The notes: generated by a model not told the origin, from the sequence alone. Positions 26,440 through 34,405 are shown, counted from the stretch's first letter. The stretch is DNA of 64,000 nt from Geodermatophilaceae bacterium URHB0062 (GCA_000620185.1 JHVO01000008.1:124001-188000); one strand, 5' to 3'. Numbers and translations: made by a program.

Positions 26440-26520
26440 GGACCACGTCCCCCTCACGCCTCGCAGGCTCGGCGTGAGCCTCTGGACGTAGCCGGCGCAT
26501 CGCAGGCTCGGCGCGGGCCC
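26440..26520 (+). repeat. Family A hairpin repeats, two tandem copies
   Basis: It begins GGACC directly after the DUF3052 stop. The first hairpin has a perfect 8-bp inner stem CTCACGCC/GGCGTGAG around loop TCGCAGGCTC (26461-26470) and a perfect outer stem ACGTCC/GGACGT. A second copy follows with the same loop at 26500-26509 in an imperfect stem. The stem sequence differs completely from that at 12454, while the loop is identical. Confidence 0.8.
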
Positions 26521-26571
26521 CTGAGGGGTGGCCGTTCCAGCCCGTCACGTCGCGTGAGGCAGCATGGGGGC

Positions 26572-27033
26572 ATGAGCCTCTCCGTCGGCGATCGTGCGCC
26601 CGAGTTCAGCCTTCCCGACCAGGACAAGCAGGTCGTCTCCCTCGCGGAGCTGCGGGGCACGCCCGTCCTGCTCGTCTTCTACCCGTTCGCCTTCTCCGGC
26701 ATCTGCACCGGCGAGCTCTGCCAGCTCCGCGACGAGCTGTCGGACTACACCGACGCCGGGGTGAAGGTGCTGGCCATCAGCACCGATCCGGTCTTCAGCC
26801 TCAAGGCGTTCCGCGAGAAGGAGGGCTTCGACTTCCCGCTGCTGTCGGACTTCTGGCCGCACGGCGCGACCGCCCAGGCCTACGGCGCGTTCAACGAGAA
26901 GGCGGGTATGGCGCTGCGCGGCACCTTCCTCGTCGACGCCGATGGCGTGATCGCCTTCGCCGAGGTCAACTCTCCCGGCGACGCCCGCGAGCAGGCCGGC
27001 TGGAAGGACGCCGTCGGCAAGCTGGCCGCCTGA
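26572..27033 (+). CDS. Peroxiredoxin, AhpE/BCP type
   Basis: A 153-residue thioredoxin-fold peroxidase that reduces peroxides using a redox-active cysteine. The core FYPFAFSGICTGELCQLRDEL holds the peroxidatic Cys45 in the usual position, and LLSDFWPHGATAQAYG and RGTFLVDADGVI match AhpE of mycobacteria. Unlike AhpE, which has Asp five residues later, this protein has Cys50. That is the spacing of the resolving Cys in E. coli BCP (Cys45/Cys50), so it may be an atypical 2-Cys enzyme. ATG 26572 was chosen over an upstream in-frame start because it fits the family N terminus MSLSVGDRAPEF and has a G-rich site. It lies 133 bp after DUF3052. Confidence 0.9.
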   Translation: MSLSVGDRAPEFSLPDQDKQVVSLAELRGTPVLLVFYPFAFSGICTGELCQLRDELSDYTDAGVKVLAISTDPVFSLKAFREKEGFDFPLLSDFWPHGATAQAYGAFNEKAGMALRGTFLVDADGVIAFAEVNSPGDAREQAGWKDAVGKLAA

Positions 27034-27040
27034 CCGCCGT

Positions 27041-27090
27041 CCGAGTGGAGTGGCAGGGCGCGGAAAGCGCGTCCCTCGCACTCCACTCGG
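27041..27090 (+). repeat. Family B hairpin, copy 2
   Basis: It lies seven bases after the peroxiredoxin stop. A 12-bp perfect stem CCGAGTGGAGTG/CACTCCACTCGG is followed by two mismatches and AGGG/CCCT, which close the 14-base loop CGCGGAAAGCGCGT. The loop differs at two bases from the aceE-side copy, while the outer stem differs. It is probably a terminator. Confidence 0.8.
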
Positions 27091-27127
27091 CAGGATCCGG
27101 CGCCCGGGCACATAGCCTGGGCGCGCG

Positions 27128-27199
27128 GGGCGCGTAGCTCAGCGGTAGAGCTCTCGCCTTACAAGCGAGCGGTCGCAGGTTCGAACCCTGTCGCGCCCA
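27128..27199 (+). tRNA. tRNA-Val (UAC)
   Basis: Acceptor GGGCGCG/CGCGCCC, D-stem GCTC...GAGC, anticodon stem CTCGC/GCGAG, loop CTTACAA (anticodon TAC, Val), T-arm GCAGG-TTCGAAC-CCTGT and discriminator A, followed by CC. The T-arm and acceptor 3' strand are repeated directly downstream and again near 28030. Confidence 0.94.
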
Positions 27200-27201
27200 C
27201 C

Positions 27202-27279
27202 TTCGAACCCTGTCGCGCACCGACGCGATGTCCTGCGAAGCAGGTGTATGAGGGCGGCCGTCGCCGTCCTCCTCTCCAG
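27202..27279 (+). repeat. tRNA-Val 3'-end repeat, copy 1
   Basis: Immediately after the tRNA, the 17 bases TTCGAACCCTGTCGCGC recur, followed by about 60 bases (27221-27279) that also occur at 28049-28106. It may be an attachment-site-like duplication or a dispersed tRNA-linked repeat. Confidence 0.7.
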
Positions 27280-27362
27280 GAACACGGTGGTGGCACAGCA
27301 GCAGCCCGCCTGACAGGCGAACCCCTTGGGAACGGGCCAGGCGGCGCATAGCCTGCCGCGAC

Positions 27363-27980
27363 ATGGCGCATTGGGCACGTAGGAACCGGGTGCTGCTGGT
27401 TGCCTGGGCCGTGATCGTCGCGGTGGCGATACCCATCGCGCTCCTGAGTCGGGACAACAAGCCTGTTGCCGACAGAGAGGCCCTCGTGGTCGCGCAGCAG
27501 CTGGACATGAGCCTCACGGCCCTGCCCCGCTACGGCGAGACGCTCTTCGACAACGGACAGGTCGCGGAGGCGGTGTCGCAGAAGTTCCGTGAGGGCGTCG
27601 CGTTCCAGGACATCGTCCCGAACCACGTCTCCCTGGCTGTCGATCCGGACAGCATCGTTCTCCGCGTCGTCGGCCACGACCCCGATCCGAAGACGGCGGC
27701 CGACATCGCTAACACGGCGGCGGCCACGTTCGTCGAGGCGCTCAACGCTCCCGGGGTGGGGGTCGGCTCGTTCGCGGTACTGAGCCCCGCCGAGCCGAAT
27801 ATGCCCGCCCACCCGGTGCAGGCGGAGAAGGACGCGCTTGCCACGACACTGACCTCGGGGGCCGTCGCACTCGTCGTGGTGCTGGCGGTCGGTATGGCGG
27901 CGGGTTTCAGTTTGGGCCGTCTGTCCCCGGCTCACCGCGACGACCGACGGTCGGGCGCGGCCCAGGACCCTCTCTTCTGA
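27363..27980 (+). CDS. Two-pass membrane protein with Wzz-like topology
   Basis: A 205-residue protein. TM1 is near residues 11-27 (LLVAWAVIVAVAIPIALL) and TM2 near 164-188 (SGAVALVVVLAVGMAAG). Between them lies a roughly 130-residue outer loop, and short cytoplasmic ends are basic. The loop contains ADIANTAAATFVEALN and ends with Pro-rich EPNMPAHPVQ just before TM2, the pattern of chain-length determinant (Wzz/capsule copolymerase) proteins, where a Pro-rich segment precedes TM2. There is no kinase and no polysaccharide gene nearby, so the role is open. It is bounded by the tRNA-Val repeats at 27202 and 28021, which may mark an inserted segment. Confidence 0.6.
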   Translation: MAHWARRNRVLLVAWAVIVAVAIPIALLSRDNKPVADREALVVAQQLDMSLTALPRYGETLFDNGQVAEAVSQKFREGVAFQDIVPNHVSLAVDPDSIVLRVVGHDPDPKTAADIANTAAATFVEALNAPGVGVGSFAVLSPAEPNMPAHPVQAEKDALATTLTSGAVALVVVLAVGMAAGFSLGRLSPAHRDDRRSGAAQDPLF

Positions 27981-28020
27981 TCCGGCGGCGACGACCCCCT
28001 ACTGCTTTCGGCCAGAGCCC

Positions 28021-28106
28021 GTCGCAGATTCGAACCCCTGTTGCGCAGCGACGTGATGTCCTGCGGAGCAGGTGTATCAGGGCGGGCGCCGACGTCCTCT
28101 CTCCAG
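28021..28106 (+). repeat. tRNA-Val 3'-end repeat, copy 2
   Basis: GTCGCAGATTCGAACCCCTG resembles the tRNA-Val T-arm with a few changes. It is followed by a region about 85% like 27221-27279 (CGACGTGATGTCCTGCGGAG versus CGACGCGATGTCCTGCGAAG). The spacing from copy 1 is about 830 bp. Confidence 0.7.
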
Positions 28107-28171
28107 CGACACGGCAGGCCCCCCGCTGATCCCTCGACATCGGCCCGGATCTGCCAGGGGGAGGGCTCGCC

Positions 28172-28375
28172 ATGTCTGACCGATGGATCACGCGGCTGCA
28201 GCGCGGCATGGTGAGTGCGCTCCTGGTCGCCTTTGTGGTTCCGGCGGCCAGCGCCTGCAGCGAGGCCGGGAGCGCCGGACGGCAGATCGGCCGTGACGTC
28301 TCCAAGGTCGGCGGCGCCGGCGCGGGGCTCGGTGCCGGCGGATACGCGACCTGCAAGGCCAAGGGCAGCTGCTGA
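28172..28375 (+). CDS. Small putative lipoprotein
   Basis: A 67-residue protein. Its N-terminal hydrophobic stretch ends in VVPAASAC, a possible lipobox with Cys29 as lipidation site, although the -3 position is Ala rather than the favoured Leu. The mature part is Gly/Ala-rich (GGAGAGLGAGGYATC) and ends in two further cysteines (CKAKGSC). No recognised domain is present. GGGGGAGG lies about 10 bases before the ATG. Confidence 0.6.
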   Translation: MSDRWITRLQRGMVSALLVAFVVPAASACSEAGSAGRQIGRDVSKVGGAGAGLGAGGYATCKAKGSC

Positions 28376-28399
28376 CCCGAGCGGTCCATGGAGGCGCAC

Positions 28400-28699
28400 A
28401 TGCCCACCGACGAAACGCCCTGCCCCTGGTGCGCGGACCAGGCGGGCTACCGAGATCTGTCGCCGGTCGAGTCCAGTCGGCTGGCCCGGCGGATCCCCTG
28501 GCAGTCCTTCGTGCTGTCCGCCACGGACATCGTCCGCCACCCGCTCAGCTATGTTCCCGCACTGATCGGTGCCAAGGGACGCGAGATGTGCTGCCAGCGC
28601 TGCGCGCGCCTCGTTCGGATATGCCCCGGTTGTGATGCGACCCATCGGTGGTTGAACGCCGGCCTCCTCACGTGCACGTGCGGGACGTCGTTCCTGTGA
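28400..28699 (+). CDS. Small zinc-ribbon protein
   Basis: A 99-residue protein with four paired cysteine motifs: CPWC at residues 8-11, CCQRC near 63-67, CPGC near 74-77 and CTC near the C terminus. It probably binds one or two zinc ions. ATG 28400 was chosen because GGAGG ends 6 bases before it. There is no transmembrane segment. No known family was recognised. It lies 24 bp after the small lipoprotein gene, so the two may be co-transcribed. Confidence 0.65.
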   Translation: MPTDETPCPWCADQAGYRDLSPVESSRLARRIPWQSFVLSATDIVRHPLSYVPALIGAKGREMCCQRCARLVRICPGCDATHRWLNAGLLTCTCGTSFL

Positions 28700-28916
28700 T
28701 CTGAGCACCTTGCCGGGCCGGGGAGGGAACCGCGAGCCGACGGTCGCCGTGGTCGTCCGGACGTGGGTCGTACCTGCACTTTCCCGGCCCGGCGACGTGT
28801 CCTCCGTCCGCGCTGCGGAGCGCTCGTCCCGGCAGTAGCGTGCGATCACTCGAACCGGATCCGATCGACCTCGATACGGCAGTCGCCCGAGGCGATCGCG
28901 GGGGACAGGGGTCGAC

Positions 28917-30425
28917 ATGACGACATCCGAGGTTCACACCCACCCGCACCTGCGCCGCCGCATCGGCATCGGGCAGGCGACCGCGATCAACATGTCGCAG
29001 ATGTGCGGTATCGGGCCGTTCATCACGATCCCGGCGATGGTTGTCGCCTTCGGCGGGCCGCAAGCGATCATGGGCTGGGTCTTCGGCGCTCTGCTGGCCC
29101 TGTGCGACGGGCTGGTCTGGGCCGAACTCGGCGCCGCGATGCCCGGGTCCGGCGGCACGTACGTCTACCTCCGCGAGGCCTTCCAGTACCGCACCGGACG
29201 CCTCATGCCGTTCCTCTTCGTGTGGACGGCGATCCTCTTCATCCCCCTGATCATGTCCACCGGCGTGTACGGCTTCGTCTCGTACCTCACCTACCTGTGG
29301 CCGTCGATGACGACCGCCGAGAGCTACGTGGTGGGGCTCGTCGCCATTGTCGTCATCGTGACGCTGCTCTGGCGCCGCATCGATTCGATCGGACGGATGG
29401 CCCAGGTGCTCTGGGTGGTCATGATCCTGACCCTGCTCTCGGTCATCGCTGCGGCCTTCACGCACTTCGACGCCGGCCAGGTCTTCACGTTCCCGCCGCA
29501 CGCGTTCGACATCACCCGGGGCAGCTTCTGGATCGGCTTCGCGGGCGGCCTGACCGTCGGCGTCTACGACTACCTGGGCTACAACACGACCGCCTACCTC
29601 GGGGCGGAGATCAAGCAGCCCGGTCGCGTGATCCCGCGCTCGATCATCTACGCGATCCTCGCGATGATGGTCGTCTACCTGGCCATGCAGGTCGGCATCC
29701 TCGGCGTGGTCGACTGGCACGAGATGCTGGACACCGAGTCGCAGGCGTACTCGTCGGTGGCCTCGCTGGTGCTCGAGCGCACCCTCGGGGGCACGGCCGC
29801 CAAGGTCGTCACCGTTTTCATCCTGGTCACGGCGTTCACCTCCGTGCTGGCCGGCTTGCTCGCCGGTTCGCGCGTTCCGTACGACGCGGCCCGGGACGGC
29901 GTCTTCTTCCGCTCCTTCGCCCGGCTGCACCCGCGGCACGAGTTCCCGACGATCGGGCTGCTGACCATGGGAGTGGTGACCGCGGCCGGCTTCGTCATCG
30001 GGCAGCTGACGTCCCTCACGGTCCTGATCCAGCTGCTGACCGTGGTCATGGTGCTGGTGCAGGCGCTCGCGCAGATCGTCGCGGTGACCGTGCTCCGGCG
30101 GCGACAGCCGGACCTGCGGCGGCCCTACAAGATGTTCCTGTACCCGCTGCCCGGCATCCTGGCGGGCCTGGGCTGGCTGGTGATCTACGGCTACGCCGAC
30201 GAGAACGCCCCGGGTCTGCACCCGATCGAGCTGTCGCTGCTGTGGGTCGTCGTCGGCGCGGGGGCGTTCCTGCTGTGGGCGCGGTCGAAGCGTGAATGGC
30301 CGTTCGGGCCCAAGCACATCGAGGAGAGGTACCTGAACGCCGATCCCCGGCTGCTCGAGCTGGACGAGGAGGACCTCGAGCCGGCCGCTCCGGGCGGCGA
30401 CGTCCCGGCGGAGCGCCGGGCATGA
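28917..30425 (+). CDS. APC-superfamily amino-acid/polyamine permease
   Basis: A 502-residue membrane protein with about 12 hydrophobic segments. GIGQATAINMSQMCGIGPFITIP is the helix 1 motif of the family, and the consensus GGPQAIMGWVFGALLALCDGLVWAELGAAMPGSGGTYVYLREAF is clear. Such permeases move amino acids, polyamines or amino-acid conjugates using ion gradients. The C-terminal 50 residues are acidic and cytoplasmic. The stop overlaps the SIS-domain gene by 4 bp, so the substrate may be an amino sugar or a sugar-amine adduct (inference). A 217-bp leader upstream probably contains the promoter. Confidence 0.88.
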   Translation: MTTSEVHTHPHLRRRIGIGQATAINMSQMCGIGPFITIPAMVVAFGGPQAIMGWVFGALLALCDGLVWAELGAAMPGSGGTYVYLREAFQYRTGRLMPFLFVWTAILFIPLIMSTGVYGFVSYLTYLWPSMTTAESYVVGLVAIVVIVTLLWRRIDSIGRMAQVLWVVMILTLLSVIAAAFTHFDAGQVFTFPPHAFDITRGSFWIGFAGGLTVGVYDYLGYNTTAYLGAEIKQPGRVIPRSIIYAILAMMVVYLAMQVGILGVVDWHEMLDTESQAYSSVASLVLERTLGGTAAKVVTVFILVTAFTSVLAGLLAGSRVPYDAARDGVFFRSFARLHPRHEFPTIGLLTMGVVTAAGFVIGQLTSLTVLIQLLTVVMVLVQALAQIVAVTVLRRRQPDLRRPYKMFLYPLPGILAGLGWLVIYGYADENAPGLHPIELSLLWVVVGAGAFLLWARSKREWPFGPKHIEERYLNADPRLLELDEEDLEPAAPGGDVPAERRA

Positions 30426-31462
30426 CCGGCGACCACACACCAGCGGCGCTCATCGACGCCGAGATCCGCGAGCAGCCCGCCGTCTGGCGGCGCCTGCTCG
30501 ATTCGGACCAGTTCGCCGCCCTGGCGGGCCAGATCCTGGACAGGCGCCCGCGCATGGTGCTGCTGGCGGCCCGGGGCAGCTCGGACCACGCGGCGCTCTA
30601 CGCGAAGTACCTGCTGGAGGTCATCCTCGAGCTGCCCGTGGGCCTCGTGTCGCCGTCCACGATGACCGCCTACGGCGCGAAGCCCGACCTGCGCGACGTC
30701 CTCTTCTTCGCGATCAGCCAGTCGGGCGGCTCACCGGACCTGGTGCGGTCGGCGCAGGTGGCCCGTTCCCAGGGCGCCCTGACGGTGGCGGTGACGAACA
30801 ACCCCGGGTCGGCGCTGGCCGAGGCCACGGAGCTGCACGCGGACGTGCTCGCCGGTCGTGAGCTCGCCGTCGCCGCGACGAAGACCTACACCGCGCAGCT
30901 GCTGGCGATGTACTTGCTCGTGGACCGCATGCGGGGCGGTTCGGGCGCCGCGGCAGCGCTGCCCGACCTCGCGGACGAGCTGCTGGCCCGTGAGCCGCAG
31001 GTGGCCGAGCAGGCGCAGCGCTACCGGTTCGCGCAGCGGCTGGTCACCACCGCGCGGGGCTACTCGTACCCGACCGCCCGCGAGGCGGCCCTCAAGCTGA
31101 TGGAGACCTCGTACCTGTCGGCGCAGGCGTTCTCCGGCGCCGACCTGATGCACGGACCGCTCGCGATCATCGACGCGCACGTGCCGGTGCTGGTCGTCGT
31201 CGCCGACGGCCCCGGCGGCGCTGCGATGCGGCCGGTCCTGCCACGCCTGACCGGTGCGGGGGCGGACGTCTTCACGGTGGGGACGGCGGACGCCGTGGCG
31301 GAGTCCACCAGCGGGATCATCCTGCCCGAGGGGGTGCCCGAGGAGCTCTCCCCGGTCCTGGAGATCCTGCCCTTCCAGCAGCTGGCCCGGCACCTGGCCG
31401 TCGCACGCGGGGAGAACCCGGACGCGCCGCGCGGCCTGCGCAAGGTCACCGAAACGACCTGA
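30422..31462 (+). CDS. SIS-domain sugar isomerase/deaminase
   Basis: A 346-residue protein with two SIS (sugar isomerase) domains, as in the isomerase half of GlmS. FFAISQSGGSPDLVRSAQVAR, ATKTYTAQL and YPTAREAALKLMETSYLSAQAFSGADLMHGP are typical of the NagB-II/GlmS-like subfamily, which isomerises or deaminates glucosamine-6-phosphate or cleaves fructose-amine phosphates. The glutaminase domain of GlmS is absent. The ATG overlaps the permease stop, so the two form one operon. FrlA-FrlB in E. coli is a known permease-SIS pair of this kind, but no kinase is seen here and the substrate is not settled. Confidence 0.8.
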   Translation: MTGDHTPAALIDAEIREQPAVWRRLLDSDQFAALAGQILDRRPRMVLLAARGSSDHAALYAKYLLEVILELPVGLVSPSTMTAYGAKPDLRDVLFFAISQSGGSPDLVRSAQVARSQGALTVAVTNNPGSALAEATELHADVLAGRELAVAATKTYTAQLLAMYLLVDRMRGGSGAAAALPDLADELLAREPQVAEQAQRYRFAQRLVTTARGYSYPTAREAALKLMETSYLSAQAFSGADLMHGPLAIIDAHVPVLVVVADGPGGAAMRPVLPRLTGAGADVFTVGTADAVAESTSGIILPEGVPEELSPVLEILPFQQLARHLAVARGENPDAPRGLRKVTETT

Positions 31463-31614
31463 CGTGGGCCGACGCCGTGCGGCGCTCGGCGGACCGCCAT
31501 CGGCAGTGGACTGGTGGGGGCCTCCACCTGCCGGCAAGCCACGGGATGTTGACAACCGGTGTGAGCGGCCACTGCGGGTCTAGATTGGCAGCGGCAGCGG
31601 ACGGGGTGATCGCG

Positions 31615-32352
31615 ATGCGGTGGTCGGACCCGAAGCCGGATGAGAAGTACTTCTCCAGCCTCACCGTGCCGGGCAATCACCTCACCGCCGGCGTGAGTAC
31701 CGACGCGGCGGCTTGCCGGCAAGTCCGGTCGTTTCGAGCGTTCTGTGGACTGCGGGACGCCGAGTCGCCCACGGGTGAGGTTCACGCCGTCGGACGCGCT
31801 CCGTGGCAGAGCTTCCCGGTCTGTGGCAAGTGCAAGCAGTTCGCGGTGACCTCCCGGCTGACGCGAGTGCAGGTCCGCGGAAAGGCGTACGAGGCGGCAC
31901 GTCCAGGGCTTCTCGATGAGGACACGGAGTGGCGCGTCGTCGAGGCGGATCGGCGAATGGAGCCGCTGGCCACGGAGGAGAAGCGGTATGACAACTCCGG
32001 TAGCCCGGCCTCGACGACGCACACCTTGAGCATCTCGCGGACGGTGGCACGGACCGTAGTGATCGAGAAGACTGCCGGACTCCTCGGCGGGCTGGATGTG
32101 AACGCCGGCGTGGTCCAAGCGAACATGCAGGCGACCCTGTCGGCCAGATACGGGATCACGGCGCAGGAAAGCATCACTGTCGCGGAGTCGCTGACCGTCT
32201 CAGTGCCGGCGAAGAGCGCGGTACTCGTCCGCATCGCCTGGTACCGGCAGCTCCAGGCGGGGAGGCTCGAGGCAGTGTCCCATCCGGGTCGCGGTGTGCC
32301 GTACACGGTGCTGCTCCGGCTGACATTCGACGTCGAGACGTCGACCTTGTAG
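31615..32352 (+). CDS. Orphan protein with long beta-rich C-terminal region
   Basis: A 245-residue protein with no family I can name. Residues about 1-100 contain single cysteines (FCGLRDAE, PVCGKCKQF). From about 125 the sequence alternates hydrophobic and polar residues (SISRTVARTVVIEKTAG, SARYGITAQESITVAESLTV, PYTVLLRLTFDVET), and a central LLGGLDVNAGV looks like an amphipathic hairpin. I recall a loose family of bacterial proteins with a similar tail, and aerolysin-like pore formers share the pattern, but I cannot assign either. The GC content and codon use look less biased than in its neighbours, which suggests transfer. The ATG at 31615 is preceded by a weak GGGG site. No signal peptide is seen. 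Confidence 0.6.
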   Translation: MRWSDPKPDEKYFSSLTVPGNHLTAGVSTDAAACRQVRSFRAFCGLRDAESPTGEVHAVGRAPWQSFPVCGKCKQFAVTSRLTRVQVRGKAYEAARPGLLDEDTEWRVVEADRRMEPLATEEKRYDNSGSPASTTHTLSISRTVARTVVIEKTAGLLGGLDVNAGVVQANMQATLSARYGITAQESITVAESLTVSVPAKSAVLVRIAWYRQLQAGRLEAVSHPGRGVPYTVLLRLTFDVETSTL

Positions 32353-32458
32353 AGAGACCGGACGCCGAGCCCTTGCCGGACGGCGGTTCTACGCGTCGGG
32401 GATCGCCGTCCACCGGATCATGCCGGCATCGACGACGAGTCCGACGGGGCTTCGATTG

Positions 32459-33262
32459 TCAGGCTGCCGGCTGGGCCGCCAGCGGGTCGCGGCCGGCGGG
32501 ACGGGCGGGCTTCGGGAAGGCCGGGCGCAGGAACAGCGGGGCCTTGAACGGCTTCCAGGTGCCCTCGGGCTGGGCCAGCCGATCGGCGATGGCCCAGATC
32601 GACGCCGGGTGGTGGCCCAGGCCCAGGTGGCTGGCCATGACGGCGATGTTCTCGCAGCGCTCGCCGGGGGTGTCCAGGCAGGTCTCCCAGTGGACGATGC
32701 CGTCGAGGTGGGAGTAGATCGAGGTCGCCGGCACGCGCAGCGGTGCCGACTCCGCCTCCAGCGGCAGCGACCGGTGCTCGACGTGCAGGTGCGAGAAGCG
32801 CTCGAAGACCTTCGTGGCGCGGCTCTGGCTGTTGCGGGCGAGGCGGAACGGGCTGCCCAACGTGATCACCTGGCGTACCGAGTCGGGGGTCTGGCGGGCC
32901 AGGTCGCGGGCGAAGATCCCGCCGAGGCTCCAGCCGATCAGCGAGACGGGCTTGCCGTGCTCGTCGGCGAGGTGGTCGACCAGGTCCCGCATCCCCTTCA
33001 CGCAGGCGGCGGTCGGCCCGATGTTGCGGCCCAGACCCCAGCCGTGCGCGTCGTACCCGAGCCGGCGCAGCACGTTGCGCAGCGCCCGCGTGGAGACGTC
33101 GTCGGCCAGGAGGCCCGGGAGCACCAGCACCGGGTGACCGTCGCCGCGCGGCAGGCTCGGCGACAGGGGGAGGGCCGCCAGGTAGAGGCCGTAGTCGGCG
33201 ACCGCGCGGCCGGGTTCGCTGAGGTACAGAGGCAGAGCCGGTCCGTCGTTCCGTCGCGCCAC
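32459..33262 (-). CDS. Alpha/beta-hydrolase, lipase-like
   Basis: A 267-residue hydrolase. Ser112 in GWSLGG is the nucleophile, HPVLVLPGLLADD is the oxyanion strand and HLGLGHHP holds the likely catalytic His. The fold resembles PGAP1/triacylglycerol lipases. There is no clear signal peptide. GTG 33262 was selected because AGGAGG lies 5 bases before it; upstream residues look non-conserved. It is divergent from the next hydrolase across 219 bp. Confidence 0.8.
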   Translation of the reverse strand: MARRNDGPALPLYLSEPGRAVADYGLYLAALPLSPSLPRGDGHPVLVLPGLLADDVSTRALRNVLRRLGYDAHGWGLGRNIGPTAACVKGMRDLVDHLADEHGKPVSLIGWSLGGIFARDLARQTPDSVRQVITLGSPFRLARNSQSRATKVFERFSHLHVEHRSLPLEAESAPLRVPATSIYSHLDGIVHWETCLDTPGERCENIAVMASHLGLGHHPASIWAIADRLAQPEGTWKPFKAPLFLRPAFPKPARPAGRDPLAAQPAA

Positions 33263-33481
33263 TACGTCCTCCTGCTGCTGACCGGTCCTGATGCGGACCT
33301 GTACCAAGATGGACCTCCGCTCACACGCGGTCGATACGCAGCGCAGGCAGATGTTGCCGAAATGTGTTCCAGGTCATATGCGCCCGACATCAACGGGGTG
33401 TAGGCGAGCCGACCCGCCCCGGCTTCCCGCCACAGCGCGTGCGACGGTACGGACGCAGCGCACGACGAGAGGAACGCATCC

Positions 33482-34405
33482 ATGAGCGACGCAGGAGCCG
33501 ACGGCCCCGGCCCCGGGCGGAGCCGCACGGTCGAGTTCGGCGGCCCCGTCCACTACGTCGACTTCGGCGGACCGGACGACGGCCCGACCGTCGTCCTCGT
33601 GCACGGCCTCGGGGGTTCGCACCTCAACTGGGACCTGCTGGCGCCCCTGCTGCGTCCGTACGCGCGGGTCCTGGCCCTCGACCTGCCCGGCTTCGGGCTC
33701 AGCGAGCCGGGCGAGCGGCGCACGCGCGTGCAGGACAACGTCCGCGTCCTCGACCGGTTCCTCAGCGAGGTGGCCGGCAAGCCCGCCGTCCTCGTCGGCA
33801 ACTCGATGGGCGGGATGATCTCGATCCTGCAGACCGCGGCGTCTCCCTCCTCGGTGAGCGGGCTGGTGCTGCTCGACGCCGCCGTCCCCGGGCCGCGGCG
33901 CGCCCTCGACCCGCTCGTGGCGGCCATGTTCGCCGCGTACTCGATCCCGATGGTCGGCGAGCGGGTCATGTCCTTCCGTCGCAAGCGGTCGACGCCGCTG
34001 CGCACGGTGCGGGAGATGCTGCGGTTGTGCGGGGTCGACCCGGACGCGTTGCCGGCCGACGTCATCGACCGCTCGGTCCAGCTGCTGCGCCGGCGGCAGG
34101 ACGTCGTCGGCATGGACAAGGCATTCCTGACCGCCGCCCGCTCTCTGGTGCGTCTGCTGGCCGATCCGCGCTCCTACCGCCGGGCCATGGCGGCGGTCGA
34201 CGTCCCGGTGCTCATGGTCCAGGGGGACGCCGACCGGCTGGTGCCGACGGCGGCCGCCCGCGACGTCGCCGGCCGGCACCCCGACTGGCGCTACCTGGAA
34301 CTGGCCGGCGTCGGGCACGTGCCCCAGCTGCAGGTGCCCGACCGGCTGGCCAAGGAGATCCTCGGCTGGCTGGAGCAGACGGCGCTGCTCCCCGCCCGGG
34401 CCTGA
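33482..34405 (+). CDS. Alpha/beta-fold hydrolase
   Basis: A 307-residue hydrolase. VVLVHGLGGSHLNWD is the oxyanion loop, LVGNSMGGMI has the nucleophile Ser in GNSMGG, DADRLVP the acid and GVGHVPQL the His. These enzymes include epoxide hydrolases, haloalkane dehalogenases and lipases, and this sequence does not single one out. A cap domain lies at about 130-215. It is the first of a run of lipid-related genes, including WS/DGAT and an epimerase. Confidence 0.85.
   Translation: MSDAGADGPGPGRSRTVEFGGPVHYVDFGGPDDGPTVVLVHGLGGSHLNWDLLAPLLRPYARVLALDLPGFGLSEPGERRTRVQDNVRVLDRFLSEVAGKPAVLVGNSMGGMISILQTAASPSSVSGLVLLDAAVPGPRRALDPLVAAMFAAYSIPMVGERVMSFRRKRSTPLRTVREMLRLCGVDPDALPADVIDRSVQLLRRRQDVVGMDKAFLTAARSLVRLLADPRSYRRAMAAVDVPVLMVQGDADRLVPTAAARDVAGRHPDWRYLELAGVGHVPQLQVPDRLAKEILGWLEQTALLPARA

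Noticed and set aside
27202-28106. Complete integrated element or prophage
   Set aside because: No integrase, recombinase or phage gene lies between the tRNA repeats, so only a remnant or repeat can be claimed.
31549-31586. TTGACA ... TAGATT promoter before the orphan gene
   Set aside because: The boxes match well but the spacer is 26 bases, too long for a normal promoter.
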